Below are positions 29,950-39,474 of a DNA stretch of 64,000 bases, one piece after another. Source of the DNA: Companilactobacillus mindensis DSM 14500 (GTDB lineage Bacteria; Bacillota; Bacilli; Lactobacillales; Lactobacillaceae). The stretch lies in assembly GCF_001434275.1 (NCBI RefSeq), contig NZ_AZEZ01000095.1, positions 49,069 through 113,068 on the forward strand, read 5' to 3'. The position numbers were made by a program, and so were the translations under genes. Under the pieces are notes generated by a model. It did no database searches. It was given only the letters and a program-made list of their open reading frames with translations, and was not told the origin of the DNA. Each line of letters begins with the position of its first letter. Positions within the stretch are counted from its first letter, which is position 1.

Positions 29950-30110
29950 TTTAAAAATCCCTCAAATCTTTTGTGTAAAAAGTTTTAGTTGTACTTAAAA
30001 TAGCTGTTTACATTGTAGCAAATTTTTGTATTGATAGCGAAAGACAAACCGCAGATTTCGAACGTACGTTTTTAGTTTTCAGTTCTCTAAATGGCGGTAA
30101 TAACTCAACA

Positions 30111-30152
30111 AAAAATCGTATCGGCCGGAAAAATCCAGCTGATACGATTTTT
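30111..30152. terminator. terminator of purB
   Basis: A 12-bp stem, AAAAATCGTATC/GATACGATTTTT, with an 18-nt loop. It is T-rich on both outer sides. Confidence 0.8.
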
Positions 30153-30158
30153 ATTTTA

Positions 30159-31454
30159 TTATTCCAAACCAACACGTTTGAAAATTTCATCAACATTACG
30201 TAAGTGCCAGTGATAATCAAAGGCATCATCAAGGTCTGCGTCAGATAATTTATCCGTCACACGCGGATCTGCTTCAAGCATTGTTCGGAAGTCCTTCTTT
30301 TCGTCCCAAGCTTTGGCAGTCATTGGTTGCACGATGTCATAAGCTTGTTCACGGGCATAGCCTGCTTCAACTAGCTTCAACAATACACGTTGTGAGTAGA
30401 TCAAACCGTGAGTGATGTTCATATCTTCCAACATCTTGTCAGGGAAAACAGTTAAGTTCTTAGTGATCTTTGTAAAACGTCTCAAGATATAGTCCAACAA
30501 TTCAGTTGTATCGGGAATGATGATTCTTTCAGCTGAACTGTGTGAAATATCACGTTCATGCCACAAAGGAATGTCTTCCAAAGCTGTGAAAGCATGCCCT
30601 CTGATCACACGAGCCAAACCAGTTACATTTTCTGAACCGATTGGATTACGTTTGTGAGGCATAGCTGATGAACCCTTTTGTCCAGCAGCAAAGTATTCCT
30701 CCGCTTCACGGACTTCAGTTCTTTGTAGGTGGCGTACTTCCAAAGCAAAACGTTCGATCGATGTAGCGATCAAAGCCATTGTTTGAATGTATTCAGCGTG
30801 AAGATCACGTGGAAGAACTTGCGTTGAGATTTCTTGGGCACGAATACCTAGTTTGTCACAGACAAATTTTTCAACACTAGTTGGTACATTAGCATAACTA
30901 CCAACAGCACCACTGATTTTACCGGCTTCGACACCTTTAGCAGCATGGTCAAAACGTTCGATATCACGTTTGATCTCTGAATACCAGTTAGCCAATACTA
31001 AACCAAAAGTTGTTGGTTCAGCGTGCACACCATGAGTTCTACCGATCATTGGCGTATCTTTGTATTCCAAAGCTTTTTGTTTAACTACTTCTAGAAATTC
31101 ATTTAGATCTTCACGAATAATGTCATTGGCTTGTTTCATCAAGTAGCCATAAGCTGTATCAACGACATCAGTTGATGTAAGACCAAAGTGGACCCATTTT
31201 CTTTCCGGTCCAAGATAGCGTGAAACATCACGTGTAAAAGCAACTACGTCGTGTTTTGTTTCCTTTTCGATTTCAGCAATCTCAGAAACATTGAACTTAG
31301 CGTTTTGAGCAATCAACTTAGCATCTTCAGCAGGGATTTCTCCTTCTTTGCTCCATCCTTCAACGGCAGCAATTTCTACTTCGAGCCAAGCTTGAAATCT
31401 GTTTTGGTCAGTCCAAATTGGTTTCATTTGTTCAGTTACATATCTATCAATCAT
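30159..31454 (-). CDS. purB: adenylosuccinate lyase
   Basis: 431 residues, fumarase/aspartase superfamily. It shows [22 protein letters not shown] and the flexible catalytic loop [19 protein letters not shown]. It catalyses two steps: SAICAR to AICAR, and adenylosuccinate to AMP. It follows the PurK-like gene by 3 bp and ends an xpt-purK-like-purB unit. Confidence 0.95.
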   Translation of the reverse strand: MIDRYVTEQMKPIWTDQNRFQAWLEVEIAAVEGWSKEGEIPAEDAKLIAQNAKFNVSEIAEIEKETKHDVVAFTRDVSRYLGPERKWVHFGLTSTDVVDTAYGYLMKQANDIIREDLNEFLEVVKQKALEYKDTPMIGRTHGVHAEPTTFGLVLANWYSEIKRDIERFDHAAKGVEAGKISGAVGSYANVPTSVEKFVCDKLGIRAQEISTQVLPRDLHAEYIQTMALIATSIERFALEVRHLQRTEVREAEEYFAAGQKGSSAMPHKRNPIGSENVTGLARVIRGHAFTALEDIPLWHERDISHSSAERIIIPDTTELLDYILRRFTKITKNLTVFPDKMLEDMNITHGLIYSQRVLLKLVEAGYAREQAYDIVQPMTAKAWDEKKDFRTMLEADPRVTDKLSDADLDDAFDYHWHLRNVDEIFKRVGLE

Positions 31455-31457
31455 GAA

Positions 31458-32588
31458 TTATTCTACTCTCCAAATATTAGTTGTTAAGATATCATTTTTT
31501 AATTCTTCGACATCGTCTGAGAAAATTGAAATATAACCGACATCCCTATCGGCTTGATTCTTAGCTTTAAAACCGGTGTAATAGTTAAATTTCCATTGGG
31601 CCTTTTCCTGAAGCAGATCCAAACTCTGTGGCAAGTTACCTTCGATGATCTTCAAAGTTGCCGCATTGACCATTGGAAAGATCTCAGGAATTGGCCAATC
31701 ACAAATCGCTCTGATATGTAATTCAAATTGTGAAATGCCAGTCGCTTCTTGATAGACGTTGGCTGAATAATTAATACCTGGGAAAATTCTTTTGACGTAC
31801 AAAACCCCGGATTGAGATAGGATGAAACCTATCCCGAAAATTCCGACATAATTAATTTTTTCAGCCACCATCAAGGCGACTCGTTGCATTTCGGCTTCCA
31901 CATCAGGATTATTCTTCTTGTAAATAAAAGAACTCATCAAATGTGAACCATCATAAATCTCTTGAATCATGGGGAAAGTATGGATTTTACCGTCCTTACT
32001 CTTGCTGACCATGATTGAATATTCAGTCTTAGTGTCGATCCATGCTTCAAGAATATACGTACCATCTTGAAGCAGTTTTTGAACTCGTTCCACATCCAAG
32101 TCGTTGTAAAGAATATGACGTCTCAAAACAGTTTGGTTCTTTTGGATCGGTTTTAGAATACATGGAAAACCAATCTCTTCGACAGCTTTTTTGATGTCAT
32201 CGACCGTTACGATCGAGAAAAATGGCGGAACGTTGATATTTAAATCATTAAGGAAAGTCCTTTCGATATAACGATCTTGTACGATTGCCAACAGATCAGC
32301 GCCTTGAGCGACGTTGAAAGTTTCAGACAATTGTTTCAAAAGGTTGCTGTCGAAATTTTCATCCATATACAAAAGAAGGTCACTTCTATGGCCCAATTCA
32401 CTTAGATTCTCGATGTTTTCTAATGTGCCGACCAAAAAGCTGTCAGCAGCTTGTGTTGCAATATCTTTTTCCTCATCGGTCAAAAGCATAGTTCTAAAGC
32501 CCATTCTTTTAGCTTCGAGTTCGAAGATATACGTTTCACTTCCGCCACCAATTATGCCTAATGTTTTACCGGGCGCAATAAAAGTCAT
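31458..32588 (-). CDS. divergent PurK-like ATP-grasp protein
   Basis: 376 residues in the layout of PurK (N5-carboxyaminoimidazole ribonucleotide synthase): an N-terminal GIIGGGSETYIFELEAKRMG fold, an ATP-grasp centre (IGFPCILKPIQKNQT, TYILEAWIDTKTEYSIMV) and the PurK end TGISQFELHIRAICDWPIP. Signature residues are altered. The Gly-rich loop that follows the ATP Lys is missing, and the segment that normally reads E-A-P-R-P-H-N-S-G-H is RIFPGINYSANVY. It may not make N5-CAIR. Its fixed place between xpt and purB suggests a role in purine control or a related ligation. AAGGTGGAG precedes the ATG. Confidence 0.65.
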   Translation of the reverse strand: MTFIAPGKTLGIIGGGSETYIFELEAKRMGFRTMLLTDEEKDIATQAADSFLVGTLENIENLSELGHRSDLLLYMDENFDSNLLKQLSETFNVAQGADLLAIVQDRYIERTFLNDLNINVPPFFSIVTVDDIKKAVEEIGFPCILKPIQKNQTVLRRHILYNDLDVERVQKLLQDGTYILEAWIDTKTEYSIMVSKSKDGKIHTFPMIQEIYDGSHLMSSFIYKKNNPDVEAEMQRVALMVAEKINYVGIFGIGFILSQSGVLYVKRIFPGINYSANVYQEATGISQFELHIRAICDWPIPEIFPMVNAATLKIIEGNLPQSLDLLQEKAQWKFNYYTGFKAKNQADRDVGYISIFSDDVEELKNDILTTNIWRVE

Positions 32589-32606
32589 AACTCCACCTTC
32601 TTATTA

Positions 32607-33215
<609 letters not shown>

Positions 33216-33239
33216 TTAGAGTCTATCATACTTTGATTT

Positions 33240-33896
33240 TTACTTGATACCCTCATCGTACTTTTTCAGGTCATATTTTTGAATAATCCGAATAATTTTG
33301 CTCGTATACCCAGGATCAGTCGCATATCCGTCAGTTTGTAAAGCAATGGCGGCTTCAATATAATCCTTCGATTGTAGAACTTGCTTGTATTGTTGCGAAT
33401 TCCACGTTGTACCATTGACCAGTAATTTAGTATGATCTTTCATCGACTCTCGAAAATCCGAATAAACTCGGAAGCGCCCGTTGATGGTGACCCACTGACC
33501 GTCAGTATATTCTTTCGTCTGTAAAACCTTCGTATTAGTAGGGTTTTCACCCTTGATACCAAAGTAATTGTTGTACTGACTAGCCAATGAACTGTTACCC
33601 CAGTTGCTTTCAAGAATTGCTTGCGCAATCGTAATACTTGGTAAAACTCCATATTCTTTGCCTAACACTACTGCATATGGAGCTACTTTTTTTACAAAAG
33701 CCACATGTTCTTGCTGAACCATTTCAACTTGCGTCTCACTTTTATATTGAACGTATCTCCTGTATCCAAAAAAGCTGATCACGAACACGGCCACTATCGC
33801 TAGCAAAATATAAGTTGTACTGTTCTTGTTTCGACTCTTTTTGCGCCGAGTCTTTCGACGTGGTGTGTATCTTCCTTTTTGTGGCAATTGATTCAT
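33240..33896 (-). CDS. glucosaminidase (GH73) with N-terminal membrane anchor
   Basis: 218 residues: a very basic start (RRKTRRKKSRNKN), a membrane helix (TYILLAIVAVFVISFFGY) and a GH73 domain outside the cell. The catalytic Glu is in ITIAQAILESNWGNSSL, followed by YNNYFGIKG and TDGYATDPGYTSKI. It cleaves N-acetylglucosaminyl bonds in peptidoglycan and is likely used in wall turnover or separation. There is no cell-wall binding repeat. It lies directly upstream of xpt, without a terminator visible between them. Confidence 0.85.
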   Translation of the reverse strand: MNQLPQKGRYTPRRKTRRKKSRNKNSTTYILLAIVAVFVISFFGYRRYVQYKSETQVEMVQQEHVAFVKKVAPYAVVLGKEYGVLPSITIAQAILESNWGNSSLASQYNNYFGIKGENPTNTKVLQTKEYTDGQWVTINGRFRVYSDFRESMKDHTKLLVNGTTWNSQQYKQVLQSKDYIEAAIALQTDGYATDPGYTSKIIRIIQKYDLKKYDEGIK

Positions 33897-33964
33897 CCTT
33901 TAATAGTTTATTAACTCTAATTATAGCCGATAACTTTGAACTTTTTATGATTTGAAAAATAATT

Positions 33965-35191
33965 TTAAGAATTGCTTAGATTATCATTTTTCCAATTTTT
34001 TTGACGATATTTTGCATAATAGATCCAAGCTATCAAAGCTAAAGCTTCTAAACAGGCAGAGAATAAAAAGATGCTCTTGTAACCGGAAAAACTAGCGATC
34101 CAAGCAGCAATCATTGGTCCTAAGACGTTGCCAAACGACTGTGCTGATTGATTATAACTGAAAACTCGACCAAAAATGGCCTTCGGTACGTTTTGTACAG
34201 TCAAAACTTGAATCGAAGGAATCAAAGCCGCATCGGAAATGCCCAAAATGAATCGCAAGATTATTAATTGCCAGACGTTTTGCACTAGACTCGTTAGACT
34301 CAGACAAGCAATCGCTAAAATCAAAAAAATCAGCATACTTTTCAAAGCACCTAACCGGTCGATCAAACGTCCTACGACACCAGCCATGAGAATAGTCGCA
34401 AAACCTGGAGCAGCTGAGACTATCCCAGTTAAAATCGTCAGTTCTTTGCCCCCTGAGTTGAGCTCTCGAACTAACAAACTCAATAGAGGTGTAATTGCAT
34501 TGGTCGTTGCTTGAACGGCTAAGAGCGACCCAAACAAGGCCAAAAAGAATGGCCAACCGATTTTCTTCATTAAAGGTAACGCTGGCTGCAATTCTTTTTT
34601 AGAGATCGGTTGAAAGTCTTCTTTAACGCCCAACAAAGTTGACATGAAAACTAATAGCATCAAGAAACTGGTCACAAAGAAAGCTCCCCGATAACCGACA
34701 GTACTAGCCAATACTCCACCAATCAACGGTCCTATCAAGGTTCCTGTGATGCTGCCGGTCACTAATTTACTCATGACGCGGCCTTGGATCTTTGGTGGTG
34801 CAGAAACTGACATTAAGGCGTTGGCATTGTTGATATAGCCAGAAAATGCTCCTTGCAGACAACGAAACACTAATAGAAACCAAACATTTGGCGAAAAGCC
34901 GATCATCAAAATCGTCAAAGTCATCACGCCCGATGCTCTTAGACACATCAATTTTCGTCCCTTGAGATCAGTCAAACGCCCCCACAAAGGAGACACAATA
35001 GCCTTACTCAAGTACGTCAAAGAAAACGCTGCTGCACCTAAAAGGTTCAACTCTGTCTTATTGAAATTCCCTAAAGTATCTATGAATAATACGATAAAAG
35101 GCAGTGTCATCGAATTTCCCATGTCGGTTATCAAGCTACCGAACCACAGGACTCTAAAGTTATTTTTCCAATTATTATTGTTAGTCTGCAT
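33965..35191 (-). CDS. MFS transporter, multidrug efflux type
   Basis: 408 residues and 12 predicted helices. The loop 2-3 motif A is present as PLWGRLTDLKGRKLM, and a second copy is VVGRLIDRLGALKSM. GSITGTLIGPLIGGVLAS resembles motif C of drug:H+ antiporters. It probably exports hydrophobic compounds. AAGGATGG precedes the ATG. The gene stands alone between the cspA terminator and the glucosaminidase gene. Confidence 0.8.
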   Translation of the reverse strand: MQTNNNNWKNNFRVLWFGSLITDMGNSMTLPFIVLFIDTLGNFNKTELNLLGAAAFSLTYLSKAIVSPLWGRLTDLKGRKLMCLRASGVMTLTILMIGFSPNVWFLLVFRCLQGAFSGYINNANALMSVSAPPKIQGRVMSKLVTGSITGTLIGPLIGGVLASTVGYRGAFFVTSFLMLLVFMSTLLGVKEDFQPISKKELQPALPLMKKIGWPFFLALFGSLLAVQATTNAITPLLSLLVRELNSGGKELTILTGIVSAAPGFATILMAGVVGRLIDRLGALKSMLIFLILAIACLSLTSLVQNVWQLIILRFILGISDAALIPSIQVLTVQNVPKAIFGRVFSYNQSAQSFGNVLGPMIAAWIASFSGYKSIFLFSACLEALALIAWIYYAKYRQKNWKNDNLSNS

Positions 35192-35296
35192 GATCCATCC
35201 TTAAAATTAATTTCCAATTATTAATCATAAACTAGCAATATAAAGTTACTGTAAATTTAATGTAAAATTTTGGGCTTCAATTTTTAGGCAAAATAA

Positions 35297-35324
35297 AAAA
35301 GCTAACTCGTATGAGTTAGCTTTT
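35297..35324. terminator. terminator of cspA
   Basis: A perfect 12-bp stem, AAAAGCTAACTC/GAGTTAGCTTTT, with a 4-nt loop and flanking A/T tracts. Confidence 0.85.
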
Positions 35325-35343
35325 ATTTTTAAAGTCTATTTAA

Positions 35344-35544
35344 TTAGTCTTTAACAACGTTTGAAGCTTGTGGTCCACGATCACTATCTTCGATATCGAA
35401 AGTAACTGCTTGACCTTCTTCAAGAGTCTTGTAACCGTCACCTTGGATAGCTGAGAAGTGAACGAATACGTCACTACCATCTTCGCGAGTGATAAAACCA
35501 TAACCTTTTTCTGCGTTAAACCATTTAACTGTTCCGTGTTCCAT
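35344..35544 (-). CDS. cold-shock protein, CspA family
   Basis: 66 residues, one OB fold with RNP1 (KGYGFI) and RNP2 (VFVHF) and the start [14 protein letters not shown]. It binds single-stranded RNA or DNA and melts mRNA structure. AGGAGG stands 8 bases ahead of the ATG. About 190 bp separate it from rbsK. As in other csp genes the leader may be long and structured, and it contains a run of CATTC repeats. Confidence 0.95.
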   Translation of the reverse strand: MEHGTVKWFNAEKGYGFITREDGSDVFVHFSAIQGDGYKTLEEGQAVTFDIEDSDRGPQASNVVKD

Positions 35545-35624
35545 TAGAGAAATCCTCCTGATAAGAAAAAATTTTTTTGTGCATTATATCGTGGTACATC
35601 ATGGAAGAAAGTCTAAAGTACGAA

Positions 35625-35657
35625 ACATTCAAACCATTCGAACCATTCACCATTCAA
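35625..35657. repeat. four spaced CATTC repeats upstream of cspA
   Basis: CATTC at 35626, 35635, 35644 and 35651, mostly in the form ACCATTC with about 9-bp spacing. It lies some 80-110 bp ahead of the cspA start codon and could be a protein site or part of the leader. Confidence 0.4.
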
Positions 35658-35732
35658 AAATACAACTATTATATTAACATGACTGAGTACATATTTCAAT
35701 CTACTATTGCGTAAAGTTTCTTTTACAATTAT

Positions 35733-36641
35733 CTAAATGTTTACATTTTTAACATAAGGAATCGAATTTTGAGCCCCTTGAGTTTGAACCGTAATAGATG
35801 ATGCTTTGCTAGCAAATTTCATTGCTTCTTCGATATTGCTTAAATCGGCATCCAGCGCTGAAGCTAAGTACCCGATAAACGTATCGCCAGCAGCAGTTGT
35901 ATCAACTGTGTTAACTTTGAAAGCATTAACGAAACCACTCTTCTCACCTAGTGAGTAGAACGATCCATTAGCGCCGACGGTTATTATAACATTCTTTACA
36001 CCCATTGTATGCAATTTATTTGCAGCGGCAACCATTGAGGCTTCATCAGTGACCTTAATTCCGGTAATTGCTTCGGCTTCAGTTTCGTTAGGAACGATGA
36101 TATCACTGAGTTGTAGCAATTCCTCGGGAATATTAGTCTTAGCTGGTGCGGGGTTCAAAATTGTTAAAACATTATTTTCTTTAGCAATCTTAAACGCTTC
36201 AATTGTGGCTTCCAAAGGTGTCTCAAATTCAGTGATCAGGCAATCAGCTTCGGCAATCGTTTCTGACGCATTTTGAATATTTTTAGTAGTAATCGTTTGA
36301 TTGGCACCACCGTAGATCAAAATACTGTTTTGACCCTTTTCATCCAAAAGAATATAAGCTTGGCCAGTACCAGCTTTATCGTCTTTAGTAACGTGATCAA
36401 TATTTAAACCATCATATTTGAACGTATCTAACATGAAGTCAGCTGAACGATCTTGCCCAATCTTAGCGATGAAGGAAGTATCTGCTCCAGCACGGACTGC
36501 AGCGATTGCTTGATTAGCACCCTTGCCGCCGCCAGCAGTAGAACGATCGCTCATAGCCATTGTTTCACCTGGTAAAGGCAAACGGGCAATATTTAGAATA
36601 ATATCAACGTTAATTGAACCTAGTACGACAATTTTTTTCAT
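35733..36641 (-). CDS. rbsK: ribokinase
   Basis: 302 residues, PfkB family. Signatures: GGGKGANQAIAAVRAG near the N-terminus and TVDTTAAGDTFIGYL near the C-terminus, whose second Asp is the catalytic base. The first Gly of the usual GAGD anion hole is Ala, a common variant in ribokinases. It phosphorylates D-ribose at O5. It follows rbsD by 14 bp. No ribose transporter is in the window. Confidence 0.93.
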   Translation of the reverse strand: MKKIVVLGSINVDIILNIARLPLPGETMAMSDRSTAGGGKGANQAIAAVRAGADTSFIAKIGQDRSADFMLDTFKYDGLNIDHVTKDDKAGTGQAYILLDEKGQNSILIYGGANQTITTKNIQNASETIAEADCLITEFETPLEATIEAFKIAKENNVLTILNPAPAKTNIPEELLQLSDIIVPNETEAEAITGIKVTDEASMVAAANKLHTMGVKNVIITVGANGSFYSLGEKSGFVNAFKVNTVDTTAAGDTFIGYLASALDADLSNIEEAMKFASKASSITVQTQGAQNSIPYVKNVNI

Positions 36642-36655
36642 ATTTAAATTCCTCT

Positions 36656-37051
36656 TTAAAAGACAACTCCACTTTCAAGTAAGATATTTGAATATGGTGT
36701 TTCTTCACCAGTCCGAATAAATGCCTTAGTATCGCTCAAATCCTTCTTCATTTCTTCGTGAGGAATGAATTCGATTGGAGTATCGCCAACAGCCTTTTTA
36801 ACTGCAGCGAGTTGGGCAGGGTTTTGGGTTTTGATCTCTTCGGCTAAATAAACCTTTTGAACTTCTAGTTCACTCAAAACATTTTCCAAAACTTGCATGA
36901 AACTTGGTAAACCAGCTTCAACAGCCAAATCGATTTTTTCTGTATCAGCAGGAACTGGCATCCCAGCATCGCCAATACCGATTGTGTCGAAGTGACCCAT
37001 TTGGGCGATAACACGTGATATATCTGAATTTATAACTCTAGTTTTCTTCAT
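36656..37051 (-). CDS. rbsD: D-ribose pyranase
   Basis: 131 residues, the usual RbsD length when read from ATG 37051 ([20 protein letters not shown]), which has AAAGGTGAAGG ahead. An in-frame GTG at 37063 would overlap that site. The protein has the active-site His in [17 protein letters not shown] and the closing [19 protein letters not shown]. It converts beta-pyranose to beta-furanose ribose for RbsK. First gene of the rbsDK unit. Confidence 0.93.
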   Translation of the reverse strand: MKKTRVINSDISRVIAQMGHFDTIGIGDAGMPVPADTEKIDLAVEAGLPSFMQVLENVLSELEVQKVYLAEEIKTQNPAQLAAVKKAVGDTPIEFIPHEEMKKDLSDTKAFIRTGEETPYSNILLESGVVF

Positions 37052-37738
37052 TAAAACCTTCACCTTTTTTTCGTATCGTTAAGCAAAATCAATATTAACA
37101 TATCTTGTAAATATTTTATCAATATCATGTCATTAGTAGCAAGCATATATTTCACGATATCATCGACATATTTTTCACTATTATATAGTAGAAAGCGGTT
37201 TTTAAATGTCCCATCTGATGTCTATTTTGAAATAATATATATTCTTTACTGTTATTTTTATAGGAAATAATGAGCAATGATTATTTCATCCTATAAATAA
37301 ACGCTCCAAATTTAGTTCAAAATTCACCATTTTTTAACAAAAATAGCCGTAAAATACAAAATTTTAAGACTTTTAGCGATCATTATCGACAAGTAGACCA
37401 GTTATTAGCATCTTCTCCGCACCCCACTAAAACGTTGATATATCAATGCTTTTCATACTATCTTTACGTCTGAACCAATAACTGAAATACCTTAAAATCA
37501 ATTTATTCCATTTTTTGTAAAAGGTTTTTACAAAACCTGAGACAAAACTTAAACGAATTGATAGTAAACTACGAATTGTATTAAGGATTGACCACAAATA
37601 TATCGAATAAAAATTTAAGTGCATTTGGCAGTGTACATAAAAATTGATATATATGTAAAATAAAAAAGATATCCATGGTCGGCATACCATAAATATCTTT
37701 AATCAATTAATAATTCACACACAGTATTAAAATTTAAA
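37052..37738. other. 690-bp AT-rich intergenic region
   Basis: It contains the likely rbsD promoter (TTGATA with a 17-bp spacer near 37085-37120, minus strand) and the terminator listed at 37665. A minus-strand frame at 37427-37690 has no ribosome site and an unusual composition, and I do not accept it as a gene. A small hairpin AGGTTTT/AAAACCT lies near 37527. Otherwise I see nothing. Confidence 0.4.
37665..37700 (-). terminator. terminator of the first SLAP protein gene
   Basis: AAAGATAT..ATGG pairs with CCAT..ATATCTTT over an 8-nt loop. On the minus strand it is followed by TTTTATTT. Confidence 0.7.
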
Positions 37739-38269
37739 TTAAATATTAGCAGTAAATGATTGTTCCACTACATCGTACATGGCAACGTACTCATCAGGAG
37801 CAATACGAAGAAATGGCATTCCGTTAGACGTATTTATTACAATATCTGTAGCCCATTGGCTATTAGGTTGAAGTGATACGTCATTTTTTTGTACCAAATT
37901 ATGATCATATACATTAACAGATTTATCAGGACCGTCAACTGACTGAACTTTAATAGTCATGTGGCGGTTTTTGTATGCAACGCTATCTTTTGAGCTTAAA
38001 AATTCATTAGGAGCTACTTGATAATAGTCAGTTCCATTGATGTTTTGTGTTTTAGCAACTTTCCAGGCACTATTTCCTTGAAGTGCAATATCAGTTTTAC
38101 TACCATTTTGATCATAAATTTGAGCTTGATCGGCAGTAACTAAGGCATAATTGCCCTTTTGTGTAACTGACTGAGCACTTACGTTAGTAACGGATGTTGT
38201 AGCAGCAGTAGTTAAGGCACTGCCGGTTCCTAATAGAGCACAGACTAAGAACAATATAGATTTTTTCAT
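37739..38269 (-). CDS. secreted protein with two SLAP domains (paralogue 1)
   Basis: 176 residues from ATG 38269 (GTGGGG ahead). Signal peptide MKKSILFLVCALLGTGSALT, likely cut near SAQS. Two repeats of the lactobacillar SLAP/S-layer-associated fold follow: one with AQIYDQNG..YYQVAPNEFLSSKDS, and one with VNVYDHN..FLRIAPDEYVAMYDV. There is no lipobox, LPXTG or transmembrane end. Such domains attach proteins to the cell wall or to wall polymers. It is clearly related to 38634-39137, and both end QSFTA. Confidence 0.75.
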   Translation of the reverse strand: MKKSILFLVCALLGTGSALTTAATTSVTNVSAQSVTQKGNYALVTADQAQIYDQNGSKTDIALQGNSAWKVAKTQNINGTDYYQVAPNEFLSSKDSVAYKNRHMTIKVQSVDGPDKSVNVYDHNLVQKNDVSLQPNSQWATDIVINTSNGMPFLRIAPDEYVAMYDVVEQSFTANI

Positions 38270-38633
38270 TTTGATTGACCCCACTATAATATTTCGATTT
38301 CAAACCCCTGTACTCTATTTTTTGGCAGAAAAATAGTGCACACAAAAGTTGATTTTTCGAATATGTAAAACAAAAATATTAATAATTCACACAGTTGCTT
38401 ATATAATTTTGGCATAACTTATAAGCAACTTCATAGTACAAGGTATTGGCTCCGAATCCAACTAATAATTGTCAAAAATAGGATATTTTTTTATTAAAAT
38501 ATTCATATATTGGTTATACCAAAATCAGAGAAAGCGTTATAACTCCTGATTGTATCTACTTTTGTAGACCTATACTCATGACTATAAAAAAATCGTCAAA
38601 AAAATTATTTTTTTTTGACGATTTCCATTGAAA
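38270..38633. other. intergenic region between the SLAP genes
   Basis: It holds an inverted repeat, GTTGCTTATA/TATAAGCAAC (38394-38429), about 130 bp ahead of the paralogue 1 start. It also holds the terminator of paralogue 2. The string TTAATAATTCACACA occurs here (near 38378) and again at 37705, each time downstream of a SLAP gene, which fits a tandem duplication. Confidence 0.45.
38590..38624 (-). terminator. terminator of the second SLAP protein gene
   Basis: AAATCGTCAAAAAAA pairs with TTTTTTGACGATTT over a short loop directly after the stop codon. Confidence 0.75.
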
Positions 38634-39137
38634 TTAATATTTTGCTGTAAATGATTGTTGAATCACGTCCCACATTCCCACGTACTCGTCAGTGGCGACA
38701 CGTACAAATGGCATTCCATCTGAGGTAGTGATCACACGATCTGAATACCAATAAGTACCGGGTGCTAAAGCTACTTCCGAACTTTCAACAAAATTGTGAT
38801 TATAGACCGGCACATCTTCACCAGTTGTCACTCTGATAACTTCCGGTCTATTACGATAGACGTAACTATCTTTCGAACTCAAATATTCATTGGTACCGAT
38901 ATGATAATAGTCGGTTCCATTGACATCAATAGTTCTTCCAAGATACCAATCACTATTCTTAGGTTCAGTTTTTCCTAAAGCTTGTGCTGAAGAATTATAT
39001 ACCTCAGCATTGCGGGCACTTACATCTACATAATATCCGCTAGTCACGGATTCAGCCTTAACACTTTGGATGGGCAAAAATGAAAGTCCAAAACCGAGTA
39101 GAATCATCAAAAATGCTACTACATATTTTCTCTTCAT
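38634..39137 (-). CDS. secreted protein with two SLAP domains (paralogue 2)
   Basis: 167 residues. Signal peptide KRKYVVAFLMILLGFGLSFL, cut after a VKA-like site. Two SLAP-like repeats: AEVYNSS..YYHIGTNEYLSSKDS and VPVYNHN..FVRVATDEYVGMWDV. It shares the EYLSSKDS and DGMPF segments with paralogue 1. AAGGAAG precedes the ATG. It lies just downstream of an RRNPP-type regulator gene on the same strand but behind a terminator, so it probably has its own promoter, near 39180. Confidence 0.75.
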   Translation of the reverse strand: MKRKYVVAFLMILLGFGLSFLPIQSVKAESVTSGYYVDVSARNAEVYNSSAQALGKTEPKNSDWYLGRTIDVNGTDYYHIGTNEYLSSKDSYVYRNRPEVIRVTTGEDVPVYNHNFVESSEVALAPGTYWYSDRVITTSDGMPFVRVATDEYVGMWDVIQQSFTAKY

Positions 39138-39173
39138 TTTATATACTTCCTTAGTCTTTTAGACTAATTGCAT

Positions 39174-39200
39174 AATAATATGTTTAAACATGTATAACAA
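39174..39200 (-). promoter_or_regulatory. putative promoter with palindrome ahead of SLAP paralogue 2
   Basis: TTGTTA (39195-39200, minus) and TATTAT (39174-39179) flank a perfect 12-bp palindrome, ATGTTTAAACAT, at 39180-39191. The spacing is 15 bp, short for a strong promoter, so activation by a bound regulator is possible. Confidence 0.4.
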
Positions 39201-39224
39201 TTTTTATAGATATACATATCTTCT

Positions 39225-39387
39225 AGAGAGTGAAACAAACTCGACCAGCTTTCGAGTATTTGCCTAATCTGCCGAATTGCTCGACGGTCTTACGAGTGAT
39301 TTGGTAGATGTAGCAAAACGGAAAAAGCTAGTTTGTGCAACTCGTTTCGATAGAGAGTAAAACAAACTCGACCAGCTTTCGAGTATT
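39225..39387. repeat. direct repeats upstream of SLAP paralogue 2
   Basis: AGAGAGTGAAACAAACTCG plus the hairpin ACTCGACCAGCTTTCGAGT occur at 39225-39260 and again, with one or two changes, at 39352-39387. A degenerate third unit (CTCGACGGTCTTACGAG) is near 39281. The part at 39310-39363 matches 18834-18888. Confidence 0.6.
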
Positions 39388-39430
39388 TATCTAGACTCAG
39401 AACTTACGTGCCAGCTCACTAAAAAATTGT

Positions 39431-39473
39431 AAAAAAATATCCTTGATTCAACTAGAATCAAGGATATTTTTTT
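39431..39473 (-). terminator. terminator of the RRNPP regulator gene
   Basis: AAAAATATCCTTGATT.. pairs with AATCAAGGATATTTTT, and a T run follows on the minus strand. Confidence 0.8.
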
Positions 39474-39474
39474 A

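Noticed and set aside
37427..37690. 87-codon minus-strand frame upstream of the rbs operon
   Set aside because: No ribosome site, odd composition rich in Tyr, Phe and Ile from AT-rich DNA, and a terminator inside its first codons. No resemblance to a known family.
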